Shown here in pieces: positions 22,413-34,991 of a DNA stretch of 64,000 bases. Positions within the stretch are counted from its first letter, which is position 1; each line of letters begins with the position of its first letter. A program made the translations under genes and the position numbers. The DNA is from Ailanthus altissimus (taxonomy: Eukaryota; Streptophyta; Magnoliopsida; Sapindales; Simaroubaceae), in assembly GCA_946807835.1 (NCBI GenBank), contig OX327705.1, positions 17,514,501-17,578,500 on the forward strand, in the 5' to 3' direction. The notes under the pieces are model-generated. The model did not search any database. It was not told the origin of the DNA and saw only the letters and a program-made list of their open reading frames with translations.

Positions 22413-24795
22413 TGTAGGTGTTATGTGCATGTGCACTTTTGTGCATAATTAAATAATTTAATAATAATAGCATAACACATGTGCAACGCAATAGAAATAA
22501 AATACATATTAAAATAATCTCATTACACTAATGAGATTAGGGAACTCACCCTTAAAGCGTGCTTTGATCAAATCTAGTTAAGAACGTAGTGGACTTCCCC
22601 AAACTAAAATAATAATTTTCTATTCAAAATATTTAAAATAATTTTATTTTAAATTTATTTCAATCTCTCGGATTAAAGTTAACACTTAACGTTACGAAAC
22701 AAAATGATTCAAAACTCGACTTGTATGTCTCTCGATTTTGAATTTCAAAGTTAACATTTAATTTTATAAAGTTGAAAGTAATTATTTTTTCATATCTATT
22801 CTCGGTCATTGATCTAATATATATAGGCAACAATTACCTATCAATTAACCAATAGGAGATAAGTAATTTGACAAAAGAATAAGCATGACAATGCTTTCAA
22901 TACGCCTTGTCACGTACTTGTTTTGTTGGCCATTCGAGAAAGAGTTTAGTGTCAAGTAATCTACACAAAACTGCCAACACTTACTTTCAAACCTTAATAT
23001 ATTGCCACCGCATGTTAAAATTAAGGCATGACAAAGTATACTTCAATTTGTAAATTGAATGTCCGAATCAAATGTAATATAGATTTGCATGTAAATTCAT
23101 TTTGCCATTAACAGATCAACACATTTCTTTTACATTTTGTTTCAGCCATTCACTTTTAAACACATTTCCTTTACATTATATCAACCAATGAAAAACAAAC
23201 AAATGTGAAATAAATGAATCAAAATGAAATGTATTCATTGATTCTGCCGAAAGATAAATTTCATTTTCATTTTTTTGTTTTTTTAATTAAAATTTTTATT
23301 TATTAATACTTAAATTAATACTCATACAAATTATTGACACAATTTAAGATATACACTAAGTAGATAAAAATATCAAGTCTCGCTTGGCATAATTTTAAGT
23401 TTTACAATTAAACCTTAACTACTCCCCCAATAGACTCTAAAATAAATAAGTGAATAATTAATTTAATTTAAATAAAATAATAATTATTTTATTTAAATGA
23501 TAACTATATCTACCAATGCCCAATTTAGTACCCATACAAATTATTGGCACAATTTGAGACATACACTATGCAGATAAAAGTGTCAAGTCTCACTTGACAC
23601 AATTTTAAATTTAATACTTAAACCTTAACAACTCCTCGAGAGACTCTAAAGTAAATGAATTTTCCAAATATTTCCAAATCGAACAATTTGATCTGATGCG
23701 CTACCCACGTGCTCAACGTGTACATTTCATATAGTGTGACTCCCTAGGCTCACACCCATTTTATCTTACAGAATATTTCTGTAAGTCCATAACCGATGCC
23801 CCACACACACACATTATGAATAATACAAAATAGCGAATTAAACCATACAAGTTGAAGTTAATCCATATTCGTATAATCCCTCCATCATTAATATTCTAGA
23901 AGAGTGGAGATATAGATCAATAACGTCAAGTCCCCTATTACTCAACTATAAACTTATCTATTTTAATTCATATTCTAATAAATAATATATGCAAATTCAT
24001 TTGCAATATTATTTACTCCACAGGAAACTCTTTCCCGAGTTAAATGCTTATGGCCTTCCTAAAATACAATCTTAGAGCATCTGGATATTTAACTCACCTA
24101 TATGAACTGACAGATCCCATATCTACACACACTGGACTCCATAAGCATCGGACCATACCCAGCGACACCTAGCGGTCAGACCATAAAAGGTCTCTGACAT
24201 ATGTAGAACCTAAGTATGGTGGATCACTCATAAGCCCATCGTAGTGCTCAGATCTAGGGATTACGAATACTACTCAACTTGAGAAGATCCTCCACTGACG
24301 AATTTATGAGAAATCTATTAGAGGTTTTCATTGAGTCTAGTTCAGTATCCAGTCCTTACTAAATACATGTATATCTATATGAGCTTCCACTAAGCTCATG
24401 GTTCGCTAAGATAAACCATCTGAACTATCCAAATATGGACATACACTGATCTATATAAATCGATTCCATTCGATAAACTCTGCATCAGTGAAAATAAATC
24501 AGGAACATTTAACTTGAGAACATATTTATACAATAATATTTCTTAGCAACACTTGCAACTATTTATAACTATGTCATTGCAAATATATTCTCAGGTCTTT
24601 GTCTCATTTCAGACAAGTTCTAACTTTTTAGACTTGATCTAAACTCCTTTAGATTAATACAATGTCTGAAATGTTACAAGCATCTTACCTTAATAAAATT
24701 AATTAGTGATTTAATGAAATATTTATTTATTATATAAGTATGAAAATATAATATTCATACAAAACTAGGATGGCACATGAGCACAAATCCCAACA
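22413..24795 (-). mobile_element. Family R repeat copy B (probable solo LTR, inverted)
   Basis: Reads TGTAGGTGTTATG at its left end and CCCAACA at its right. Flanking 5-mers are GTTTC (22408-22412) and GTATC (24796-24800), one mismatch, consistent with an old target duplication. It is inverted relative to copy A by shared blocks. It splits T1 between gag and protease. No coding region was recognised. Confidence 0.8.
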
Positions 24796-26009
24796 GTATC
24801 TTGGCTAGATGAGTGTTGCACATGACTTAATGCGCCATCATCGAGCACTTAGAGTAGTTCTTCTACTATTGATTTGAATCTCCTGCCAAGTTGGGTCTGC
24901 CCAAAATAATTATGACAAGGTTAGAGCCTGACCCACCGAGCTGGTCAGTGGATACGAGGAACTGTCTATCAGTTTTGAATTCTCTCAAGTACCCATTTCT
25001 TATTAATGCATCTATCTATTTTCTTAATTTTGAGCTTCCCCCGTGGTATATCCAGGTCTTTTGTGTATGTCGCACCACTTCTTTGGGTCTAATTGCCACT
25101 CAATTCCCTTCCCTTTAAAATTTCTGTGCAACAAACCTCGATTCTGTATTACTTTCTTGATATCTTCAAGTGGCAAGGTCAAGGGAAGAAACTTTTCAAC
25201 ATGAGCAACCCTTCCCTCTCTAACTGGGCATTCATCATGGCTCTTCAAGCTTCGAGGCTGCCTATGAGGGTTTCTCTGATGAAACCTGTTCGGCCTATGA
25301 TCTGTCCAATGTTTAGGCCTATTGCTCGTCCCATTGCTCCTCCAGCTATTCAGCGCATTACGTCAGTTTATGAAATTTGCCCTTTGTAGAGGCCCATACT
25401 CATTGTTCGACCTCCATTATCTTTTAGGATGAGGTGGAGGTCCTTCCCTTCCCTCATACCTGTTATCTTCTCTGCTCTTGATGTGCCCTCTCAGCAGTTC
25501 AGCAAAGGTTTTCTTAGCCTCTTCCTCTTTTTCTATTGATATGTACTTCAGCGCCTTATTATACATTGTCGTATAATTCACAACGTTATTTTTCGCAGGA
25601 TAACACCAAAATCTATTCAGCCTTAGCCCTGACTTGAAGGCATCCAGTGCGATGGGCTGGTTAAAAGCCCCCAAGCCTATTACCTCCTTGTGAAATCTCT
25701 GGATAAAATTTTTGAGGCTCTCACTTTTACCCTGTCTAACCCGCTTTGGTTGCTCCGAGTCTTTACCTGCCTCGTACGAACCTCAAAAGTGTTGTGCAAA
25801 CTTCTTAATTAGCTCATAATAAGAGGCGATACCGTGTTACTTTAAGGCCCTATACCAGAGTAGAGTAGGTCCTTCCAAGCTTATGTGGAAGAGTTTGCAT
25901 ATTTGGTCCTGCCTTAGCCCCACAATTGATAGCATGTCAGTAATCTAATCGACGTAGTGGTTGGGGTCAATGACCCCCTTGTAAGTAGGTAGGTTTGGAA
26001 GTGTAAACT
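24796..26009 (-). pseudogene. T1 gag, middle and C-terminal part
   Basis: From 26009 leftwards the minus strand encodes a Tat-type gag: a DPNHYVD..TDMLSIVGLRQ segment, LFHISLEGPTLLWYRALK, SLKNFIQRFHKEV, then GAFNQPIALDAFKSGLRLNR (25674-25615). A basic stretch and a late WCDIHKRPGYTTG segment (25090-25052) correspond to the unusual zinc-knuckle region of Tat gags, with part of the Cys/His set lost. Stops at several points make it non-coding now. Confidence 0.72.
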
Positions 26010-28722
26010 TGTAGTAACCAGTATCCACGACTGGTAAGAATAAGTATTTATATATGTATAAATATACGTATTTTATTTGTATGTTGGTGATACTTGAATT
26101 ATATATTGTTATTAGTAATATTTTATAGGTTAAGGATATACGATTAGTATTGGGTTTATTTGTATGACTTTAGATTTATTTTAGGGACCAAATTGTTATA
26201 CTTTGAAAGTTTTGGGGGCAAATTCGTAAATACCAAAAATTAACCACTTAGTATAAAAATACTCTTTTAAAAACCCTAATTCTCTCATTTTGGTCGAGCT
26301 ACCCATTTTTAGAGAGAGAAGAGAGAAATAAAGGAGAGAGAAAGAGAAGAAGAAGAAGAAAAAGAAGAAGAAATTGAAATTTTGGATCTTTAGAGGTATA
26401 TCACAACTAATTATCAATTTATTGGTATTAATTAAGTTAATTTCTTTAAGTTTTGATTTCTGGAAATATGTATAATTAAGGATTTGATGTGTATTTCGTT
26501 TGATGTTGTGAGAATTGATGATGATCTATAAGATAGCTTGATGAATTATGATGAATTGTGGAATTTCTGCTTGATAGTCTCTTGATCCAGGAATTTTATA
26601 AATTTTTGTAATTCGATTCTGGTTTTGAATTTTGAGTATATGCAATTAGACATGTTAAGGATCATCTGAGACTTTGCATCGATTGAAAATTCTGGAAATT
26701 GGATTTATAGTGAATTTACCAAAATGACCCTGAAATTCTGGAAATTTCCTGTGTAAACAGTATAGTACAGTGAAAAATAATTTTCGTCCTACTGAATGAT
26801 CTTCAAAAATTATGAATTTTTGGAATATGATAAGTTTATATATCTAATATGATATACTCGGAATTTAGAATTTAGATTAATGTGGTTGAAGTGTTATGAT
26901 TTTCTAAAGTATATTAGCTTATTGCAGTATTTGATTAACAGGTTTTTAAAGTTAAACAATAAAATCGTTTTAAAATACTTTTGGCAGTTATTTTGAAGTA
27001 AAATATTTATCATGAATTGGTATATGTGTCAAGAGTATTTCTGTGGTAGTTTTACAATTTTTGAGTTAGTATATGATTTTATAAAATTAGGAGATTGAAT
27101 ATTGTTTAGTAAGTATCTTGATCCTGTCAGGTTGGTAGTTTGGATTCGATGATGTATATGAAATGGATTGTGTAGGAATTTTGATATAATATTCATATAT
27201 AGGAAGGATATATGAGTCTAGATTAATGCATTCTGATTTTGGAGTAATTGGACATCATTTGATGTATTAGAAAATTTTGTTAAGTGTAAGTGGTCAGAAT
27301 GACAAGTTTTGAGAAATCAAGTATTTAGACCAATTTGATGTGTTAAATGCATTGTGTATAATTTTGTAAGCTATTTAAGTATTTGTGTGAATTGTGAGGC
27401 TTATGAAAGGATTGATCTCCATTGATAGGTTAAGGAGATTTAAGCCTTGTAGCTGTAAGTGCTAAGAGGTAAGTATACTAGACTTACTACTGGAATCACA
27501 ATAAACATAGTAATTGTTTTGTATGATTTTGCAAATGGGGTTAAGAATATGTTTATGTTATGTCAAAGTATATTTTGATATGAAATGTGAATATATGTTT
27601 CTGAATGTGAGCATTGACATTGAGCATGGACATACATGTGTTTTTGTAAGTGAGCTTTCAAAATAAGATATGTTTAATAAAGAAAGCTTTTGAAGTGTAA
27701 TATGTCCATGAGAAATATTTTGTATTTTGAGGGTACTTGAACTCACTGTTAACTTAGTAGGCATTTTATGTGATTTGTGGAGCCTTTATGTGTGGCCTTT
27801 CCTTCGGGATTGGTATATGTTATGTGTTCCGTATGTAGGGAGGATCCTATTGGTACCTAAAGGAAGTGTGAGTCATCACATTCGTGTGGTGGCGTATTGG
27901 TACATGTGAGAGGACTCACCGATGATCAGGGTGAGGGTTTGGCTTTTACCTTAGGGCATAAGCGTTATATATGTGTGATTTAAAGACCTCACTTGTACTA
28001 TTCCTCTCATACGGTATGTCACCTACGAGTGACATTTGGCTCATTATGTGATATGTGATATGTAAGTCCTACTAAGTAGTAGTTGAGTGATGGTATTCCT
28101 ATTATGTGTTTTGAAAGAATGTGTAAGCGCTTACATGATATGTGATTTGATAAGATTATGATTTTGATTGATCACAGCATATCATACATATGCATCGTGT
28201 ACATATATGTATTTGTATTTGATATATGAAAAACTAGTATGCTTACTGAGTTTTATACTCATTATAGTTTATGGTGATTTCAGGTAAATAAGGTACATGT
28301 GTGCATAGCGGATTTGGCAAGGCTTCTGCTGTTCCTTGGGTTCCCTAAGTTGTTAGGTTGCTAAGTGTTTTATTTGGGGACACGTGGGATAAGATATCTG
28401 ATTTGTCCCTAGTGAATAAATACCTATGTATTATTTTATTGTGTGGTTGGATTTAGTTTAAGTTTCACCAAGTGTAGTAATGGATTGATTTTAAGTAAGA
28501 ATTTGCAATGAATATATTCTGGGCTTCCGGTAACAAAGTTGCTACTGGTGACGTAGTAGAGTGTTAATCTCTGAGAAAACTCTGCGTATCTCCGGTTTAC
28601 TAATTGTCCCAGTCATAATTCAATTGCTATAATTCTGAAAGAAATTAAAATAAATGCTTAAGTATTATTGAATGAATGTAAGTGATGTCGTGTGTCAGAT
28701 CTTTTGGGTCTGGGGCGTGACA
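26010..28722 (+). mobile_element. Solo LTR, family L, copy 3
   Basis: A 2713-bp LTR with the same ends as copy 1 and flanked by perfect duplications AAACT (26005-26009 and 28723-28727). It is inserted in T1 gag. It is almost identical to copy 1 over most of its length (for example the region 14990-15900 against 27815-28722), so both insertions look recent compared with copy 2. Confidence 0.92.
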
Positions 28723-28796
28723 AAACTGGCTCGGGAGTTTCTCGTCTCTGAACTCATTCGTCAATGGCGATCTCTTCTCTTTTTCTGTTTTCTTTG

Positions 28797-30147
28797 TGAT
28801 GCGATATTTCTATATCTTATAATTGAGTACAAGTATACACTATCATATGCAAGTAATAAAGGGACAAAAGAGTCGAATGTTGAACCCACAGGGATAATTT
28901 CTACTTTTTAATCAAGTACTAAGATTATGTCTTTTTAATAATTATTCAAAAAAATAAAAATCTAAAAATGAATGTAGAAAATATAAAAGTAATGACACAA
29001 TGTGAAGAGATTTAGAAGATAGCAAAATAGAGAAAACCTAGGGTTAATACTATCCTTCAATATACTTTCTAATGATTAATCCTCTAATATTTAACTCCTT
29101 TAGTCTTTGTTATTAATCAAGACACTAATGTATTCACAAGCCTCTTCCAAAGTCATGTAAGTATACCTTAATTTATCAAATACCTATATTCCTATAGTAC
29201 TTGTAATAAATTAATATTCATTAAGATTAAGTCTTATTGATCATACATGCCAACTAGGTATATTCTTATCCTAATTTGAAACTTACATATGCAATATTGA
29301 ATGTTACGCTACAATCATGCATCAAATTACCTAGGTCTAAATATAATAATCCCTTTTCTGAGTTTATAAAAAATATTACCAATTCATTCATCATATATTG
29401 GCCAGATATATTGAAGCATTAAGAACAAGTAATTTGAATAACAAAGAATTAAGTTTATTAAATATTAAAAAGATATGACAATTAAGCCCATATATTGAGT
29501 TCAAGCATTAACCCTAGAAAGAAAATTTAGTTCATCGCTACAAGAGAACAACGGCAAAAATAATAAAAAAAAATATGATACAATTAATAGCAAACCAATA
29601 TAAACGTCGAATTTGTCTTAATTGCGCTACCTAAAAAACTCTTGATGCCGAAGAACGCCTTGAATATCTATTTATGGCTGCTTCAATTGCTCTCTAAGAC
29701 TTGTGTTGTGTATTCTTGATGTTCCTAAATGTTCCTCAAAGACTAGGGACGAGTGGCCTTTTATAGGGATTAATATGAGCTTGAAAATCCCAATTCTCAT
29801 CGAATTAGGACTTGCACTACCGCTAGGGCACTATGTTGCTGTCGCTGGGGTGCTACGTGTAAAAGGCCTCACCGCTGGAGCGATGAGGTGTTGCCGTTGG
29901 AGCGCTGGTCTATCGCTAGCGCTGAGGCGCCAGACTGCGACTTAAAGAGGTCTTGTTTTATTTTCTTATTTTGATCACTGTTCTAGCACTGGGGCAAAAA
30001 TTCTTGTTACGCTAAGGCGATAAGTCCATATTTTGTTCAAGTCCCTATAAAAAATAATAATGCACATAAATAGTCATTTATTCTCATAAAATAATAAAAT
30101 ATCAAAATAAAAACATAAGAAAATATATGACAAATATGCCTTTATCA
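28797..30147 (-). mobile_element. Solo LTR of 1351 bp (copia-like), target duplication CTTTG
   Basis: Starts TGATGCGATATTTC and ends GCCTTTATCA; perfect 5-bp duplications CTTTG flank it (28792-28796 and 30148-30152). Terminal TGAT/ATCA and the word 'gaacccacagggat' near 28884 are typical of a group of plant copia LTRs read from the other strand (TGATAAAGGC start). It splits T1 gag. Frames inside it are chance frames. Confidence 0.82.
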
Positions 30148-30690
30148 CTTTGCGAGAGGTTGATCTTTCTTTTCCTTCTCTGCCAATAGGCTCTTTAACT
30201 TTCCTTCCAAATTACAGACCGTATTCTCTAGGCCCGATTTGCCCTATTGATGTTGTCGTTGTTCAGTAAACGGCTCTTTTCTTGCCACATGCTCGAAATC
30301 TCCAGTTTGCGTCTCCTCTTTCTCTCGGGGAGTGCCTAAGTTACCCTGGTTGCTCCGGCCAAATTAAGCAAGGTCCCAGACTTATTCCTCAAATCTGTTT
30401 GTTCTCGAATCTCCACCTGAGATTCCCTTTTATTGTTGTTTCCCGCTTTCCTCTGTTTGCTTCTAATTAACTCAGCCATGAGCTATCTAAGTTCTTCTTT
30501 TTCTTCCGTCAGGGTTCTTAGCTCTGTTTGGATCTTGGGTAGCAGTGATCTTTCAATTTGATGAAGAGGCCTATTTCTGTTACCTCCGTTCCTATTTAGG
30601 TCTGAGCCTCGCTCTTCAGCAACACGGTTTCTGCTGGTAGACGACTGTTCCACTATAGACACCTATCTTTTTGGATAAAGATTTTCGTTT
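30148..30690 (-). pseudogene. T1 gag, N-terminal part
   Basis: Minus-strand sequence just downstream of the primer site encodes an Arg/Glu-rich N-terminus: EQSSTSRNRVAEERGSDLNR, then a long Glu/Lys/Leu coiled-coil stretch (LLPKIQTELRTLTEEKEELR). A short further piece lies between the two inserted solo LTRs (28723-28796). The expected start codon is not clear and stops are present. Confidence 0.6.
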
Positions 30691-30693
30691 TGA

Positions 30694-30716
30694 TTATCAC
30701 AGACAACACTAAAAAC
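30694..30716 (-). other. Decayed primer-binding site of T1
   Basis: Just inside the 5' LTR the minus strand reads TTAGTGTTGTCTGTGATAA. This matches TTGGCGCCGTCTGTGGGAA, a common plant Ty3 primer-site context, if C-to-T and G-to-A decay is allowed. The second Tat element has a better preserved form at 63528-63543. Confidence 0.55.
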
Positions 30717-30719
30717 TTT

Positions 30720-31725
30720 TGACCAAAAAATGGCTCTTCGAACCAACAAGTTTTAAATTTGTTTGTTAGCGAGAATCAGCACTTGGGCCTCGTCCTAATT
30801 GGGCTTGTTTGCAAGAGCCTGAGTTTTCTCTTATTCGGTGGTTATGATAGAACCTGCAAATCACAAGCAAGACTTATCGTGATGGTCTCGTCGGGGTGGG
30901 TTCCAGCGAAGACTCTCCGATGCTTAAGCCAGAAGGGGTCTCTGTGATAGGAGTCTGGTAAGAAATGAAGTAAAAATGTGTTTAGAATAAAGGGGAGAAA
31001 AGATTTTTTTTTGTGTTAATTCTCCTGCTATTTGGGTATCGATTGGGCATTTTTTCTCCTCCTTTGCTTCTATGTTCTTTCCTCCTTTTTATAGTACTGA
31101 TCTTCGAAGGACTTTTTGGGCATTCTCCTTCTACTATATTTTTGGCATACGCCAAATATCCTTTTGCAAATCTTCTGATATACTTTTGACTCTGCTTCTA
31201 TTTTATTTTTGTCACACGCCAAATATCCTTCTCCAGATCTTCTTTTGACATACCTCTGCTACACACTAGGTATCTTTCTAACATTCGTTTAATTATATTC
31301 TTGGCATATTCTTATGCCTATCTTCGCCAGTGGGTGAGGTTAAGCTTGATCTGTCTAGGGTCAGCCCCTTGGTAGTCTTTTCCTAGTTGGCTCGACCGTG
31401 GTCCAAAGTTGTCCCAAAGGATTGGTCTTCTGGTAACTTCATTGGTTGTACCTAGTCGGCCTGTCCGTCATAGAGCCAAACTGATTTTCCCATTGATCTA
31501 TAGTGCCGAGATGAACCAATCTGGTTAGTGTGTAAAGGATGGTCTTGATAGTATCATGGTCGGTTCTGTCGAGCATGTGCTTCAAGTTGCTGATCAAGTT
31601 CTATAAATCTGAGTAGGTTCTTCACTATTTAGCCCTGCTAAGACCTAGCTCGACGACTATCACTATAGGCCTGCTTGTAGAGTGGACTATCCCAAGAAGA
31701 GCGGTGGGCTCTAGAAAGAGCTGTC
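30720..31725 (-). repeat. 5' LTR of Tat element T1
   Basis: The partner of 10669-11641; see there for the alignment. On the minus strand it ends TTTTTTGGTCA next to the primer site. The outer end near 31725 lacks a clear TG and a matching target duplication, so it may be truncated. Confidence 0.78.
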
Positions 31726-32313
31726 TTTTAGGAAGACCTCCAGCTAGACCCTCGAGTGCCTACTTCTTTTGGGTCTAGAGGATTTAAGCCAATAGGTAAT
31801 TTTTTGGGGGGAACAATATAATATTTACAAATTACAAATTTTAAGTTTCAAGTCATAAAAAGTAATGTACCTGTAGTAATATTTCATCTTTCATCGTATC
31901 TAATTTGTTCTGTACATATTGTGTTTACATTTTTTATTGCTTGCGCAAAAAAGAGAAGTAAAGATAAAATGTTCTTCCAATTAGTAAATTATTTTGTAAC
32001 CGAGAGAGGAGCCTGCAAGATTTAATTACGTTTAAGAAAGTACCATCCATGTTTATAATGTAATATTGAATTATACATGTACTACTATTTGCATATAAAA
32101 TTTATTAAAGGGATTCATGTATTCTTAGTGTACTGCTAAAATTATGAATTATCTCGAATTCGCAAAAAATTGATGTTAAGATTTGTCAAATTAGGCAAAT
32201 TTAAATTTAACTTACAATGAGCAAAGCTTAAAATAAATTTGGACCATAAAATAGCGAGCAAACTATTGGATTTGGATTACTTAGATGAGAAGAATAAGTG
32301 AAATGCAACAGTA
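31726..32313. other. Spacer, nothing certain recognised
   Basis: The first 80 bases ('ctcgagtgcctacttctttt') may still be T1 LTR sequence missing from the left LTR. The rest is AT-rich without a gene. Confidence 0.3.
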
Positions 32314-32647
32314 GGGTTATGATGATCAAAGAGCAAGGATTGACATTCTAGGTTGAATGCAAGAACAAAGATAAAACCTAAATTGAGAGGGAAGTTGTAT
32401 TGTTATATTGAATATGTGAATGATGATTTACAATAATTTATTATGCCTTTAATATAGGCTTAAGAAACCCTACTTAATCTTAATCCTAAAAAAATAATCA
32501 TAATCAAATAAAACTTTCTATCTTAATAAGCACGTAAATGGGCTTAATACTCAACTGAGCCTAAATAATATACATTAAAATAAGGAACTGAAAATTAGCC
32601 CATTATATACAGATTGAGCTGACATTAACAACTATAATTTATCAACA
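32314..32647 (-). mobile_element. Short solo LTR (copia-like, about 334 bp)
   Basis: On the minus strand it starts TGTTGATAAATTATAG, contains a TATA-like CCTATATTAAAGGC, and ends CATCATAACCC. The 5-mer CAGTA occurs at both plausible ends (32309-32313 and 32648-32652). The CCC end is not the usual CA, so the right-hand boundary in element orientation is less sure. Confidence 0.5.
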
Positions 32648-32693
32648 CAGTACAGATAGTATATAGTATATTAGTAGTAGAAACACAATATGA

Positions 32694-32733
<40 letters not shown>

Positions 32734-32745
32734 GGGGGGATTGGG
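32694..32745. repeat. (AT)n(AG)n compound microsatellite
   Basis: An AT run followed directly by an AG run and a G run. Confidence 0.9.
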
Positions 32746-33599
32746 GGAGAACTAAGTCGTGGGTGACGTCGTCTACCTGATCAAATCTATATATATTAGA
32801 AACATAACAAATAGATAGAAATTATATTTTAGAAAGGAATTATCATTGAAAATGAAGATAAGTAATGGTAATTACTTTGTATCAAGTGCTTTTGATATAT
32901 TTTATCACTTGGGGGTAATTGTTTGAGCCACAAAGTGTTCCTTATGCATACGATAATTAAGATAATCTTATGATTAATTTTGTTTTCTTTTTTTCTATTA
33001 TATAGTGTTAGACATATAATGTTATTTTGTGCCTTTAAGGCATGTGTAATGATTTTTATTTGATTAATATAATTTACTTATATATATGGTTGAGTATATA
33101 TTGATGAGCTAATATTTATAAAGTATGTGATCTATGTATTAGGTATAAATACTAATACAAAAGGTATAGATCACAAGTGCTTTATCATTAAATTTTTGTT
33201 CACAACCATTAATGAAAATGGTATTTCATTATATAAGATTATAGTTTTTCTGTTTCTTTATAATAAATGATTTACCTTGATCACCGAAATAAAAACTTTG
33301 AGTAAAAAAACTAATATATATATATATGATCCATTGAATATCGTTGATCTTAGTTTATAAAAACTTTAATAAATATGATTGACATTAATCTTGAGTAAAT
33401 AATAAACTCACATTCATGAATTATATCGTTTAAGTTATCTCAAAGTGAGATTTAAATAAACGGTTAATATTTTGATAATTTTAAGATATAATTTTATAGA
33501 TCGTAAGAGCATATATTTAAAAAATAAAATCTAATAAATAATATTAATCTAAATTATTTATAATACTTAATCATTTGAAATTGAAACCACAACTTATTC
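32746..33599. other. AT-rich spacer
   Basis: No gene, repeat end or structured element was recognised before the right RTM2-like block. Confidence 0.35.
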
Positions 33600-34229
33600 A
33601 AGTTACTTGTTGCAAATAGATTCTGATTGGGCTGAAATTCATTTAAATAATTAATTTGAATTTGTTTTTAATGGGCTGCAAATTTATAGATTACAAAGTA
33701 TCTCAGGCGGATTGGTCCATTTTGTTAATCGCCCAAACAAATAAATAACATCCAAATACTTTATAACTTTTTACTTTTCAATGACATAATTTATTCGTGA
33801 GTATCGTATAGATCTCTAACTCCTATGAAATGAATGAGATACCTTTAATATTTAGTTATAACTCTGTCATAATTCAATATTGTAAGGATAGTTTTTCATT
33901 TCAATAAGGACCATGGACTTAGCGACTTGTTGACTCGACTGCTATTTCCCTATTTAAGAAAACATAAAAACTCAGGGATCTAGATGTTATTATCCCTAAA
34001 AAATTCCTGGATATAAACCCTGAACCTAAAACACAAACCTGCGAATCGATAAAAGCGAGTTAAGAACCAAAGCAAGAATATTAATTATATAACTCATAAA
34101 GGAGAAGATTGTCAAGATGTAACCCAAAGACAGAAACTAACTCAAATCCTCAGGTTTCGAAAAGGAATAATTCTCTTTCAAAGTGCAAAGAAACCTCAAG
34201 CAAACCTCCTTATAGCAAAGTTTTTAACA

Positions 34230-34239
34230 CATATAAAAG
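34230..34239 (+). promoter_or_regulatory. TATA box of RTM2-like copy 2
   Basis: CATATAAAAG, same spacing to the ATG as in copy 1. Confidence 0.65.
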
Positions 34240-34326
34240 CGACTCGGGGAAATAGAGAGAGACATCGTTCAGTGAGAATTACACAAAATCATCCTTCAGA
34301 AAACAAACAAATTAAGCTAGTTACTA

Positions 34327-34991
34327 ATGAAAAACAAGCAATATAATTTCGAGGAGATCGAACCCTTCTGCAAATGGCGGAAAGATGAAGAACAAGATGT
34401 TCTTGAAGTCCACCTCCAAGGTATATCTTTTATTACAAATATCAATACTTTTGCAAAAAATGAAGACACACTCTCTTTATTTATATAACATCTCGTTGAT
34501 TTATTTATATCGTTGTAGATTTCAAGAAAGATCAGCTGAAGGTCCAAATCAACAATCTTGGGGTCCTAACAATTAGCGGGGAACGTTCTCCGGATGAAAA
34601 TAGACGGGTTCGTTTCCGCAAAGAGATCAATGTTTCTAAGGACTGCAAAAGAGATGAAATTTGTGCAAAGTTTTCAGGTGGGGTTCTTTACATAACAATG
34701 CCAAAGAGAACAATTCCGCCGGTTGCCACAGAAACGAAGCCTACACCAGCTCAACAAAATCAAGAAAATGGGAAACAAAAGGAAAGTATTGATCAAGATA
34801 AACAGACTACTGATAAGAATGCCGCTCCTGCAACACAATGCATATCTGGGCTAAAGTGTGCAGTTCCAAAGGTTGAAATGCGCGGAAAGACGGCTCTGAA
34901 ACTTGGGGCATTTGCTGCTGTGGTTGTGTCGGTGGCTATTGGGGCATATGTTGCTTACAAATATCGAGAGGCTTTTCATGTTGAGGGGTGA
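34327..34991 (+). CDS. RTM2-like HSP20-domain membrane protein, copy 2 (exons 34327-34420 and 34519-34991)
   Basis: It has the same two-exon structure and 188-residue length as copy 1, with an intron three bases shorter. Only two residue differences were seen: Leu56 to Pro (in the loop after SGERS) and Thr132 to Asn (in the linker). The HSP20-like domain, linker, membrane helix (about 160-178) and basic tail are all intact, as are the splice sites and TATA box, so both copies look expressible. A proline in the middle of the HSP20-like domain could alter folding. Function is inferred from RTM2-like architecture. Confidence 0.88.

Larger units (their letters stand above)
10669..31725 (-). mobile_element. 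Tat-lineage Ty3/gypsy retrotransposon (element T1), decayed and nested
   Basis: Two related direct repeats of about 1 kb bound the element. On the minus strand the order is 5' LTR (30720-31725), primer site, gag, protease, partial reverse transcriptase and RNase H, a LOG gene fragment, an opposite-strand ORF, and 3' LTR (10669-11641). Five later insertions occupy 13186-15897, 16889 to about 20100, 22413-24795, 26010-28722 and 28797-30147. Coding parts carry many stops. Integrase was not found, and the reverse transcriptase palm is missing. Lineage is inferred from the pre-RT motif style, the gag style and the antisense ORF. Confidence 0.85.

Noticed and set aside
29703..29945. GC-rich 80-residue frame within an AT-rich region
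   Set aside because: It lies wholly inside the 1351-bp solo LTR with CTTTG duplication; GC-rich words of this type are common in such LTRs.
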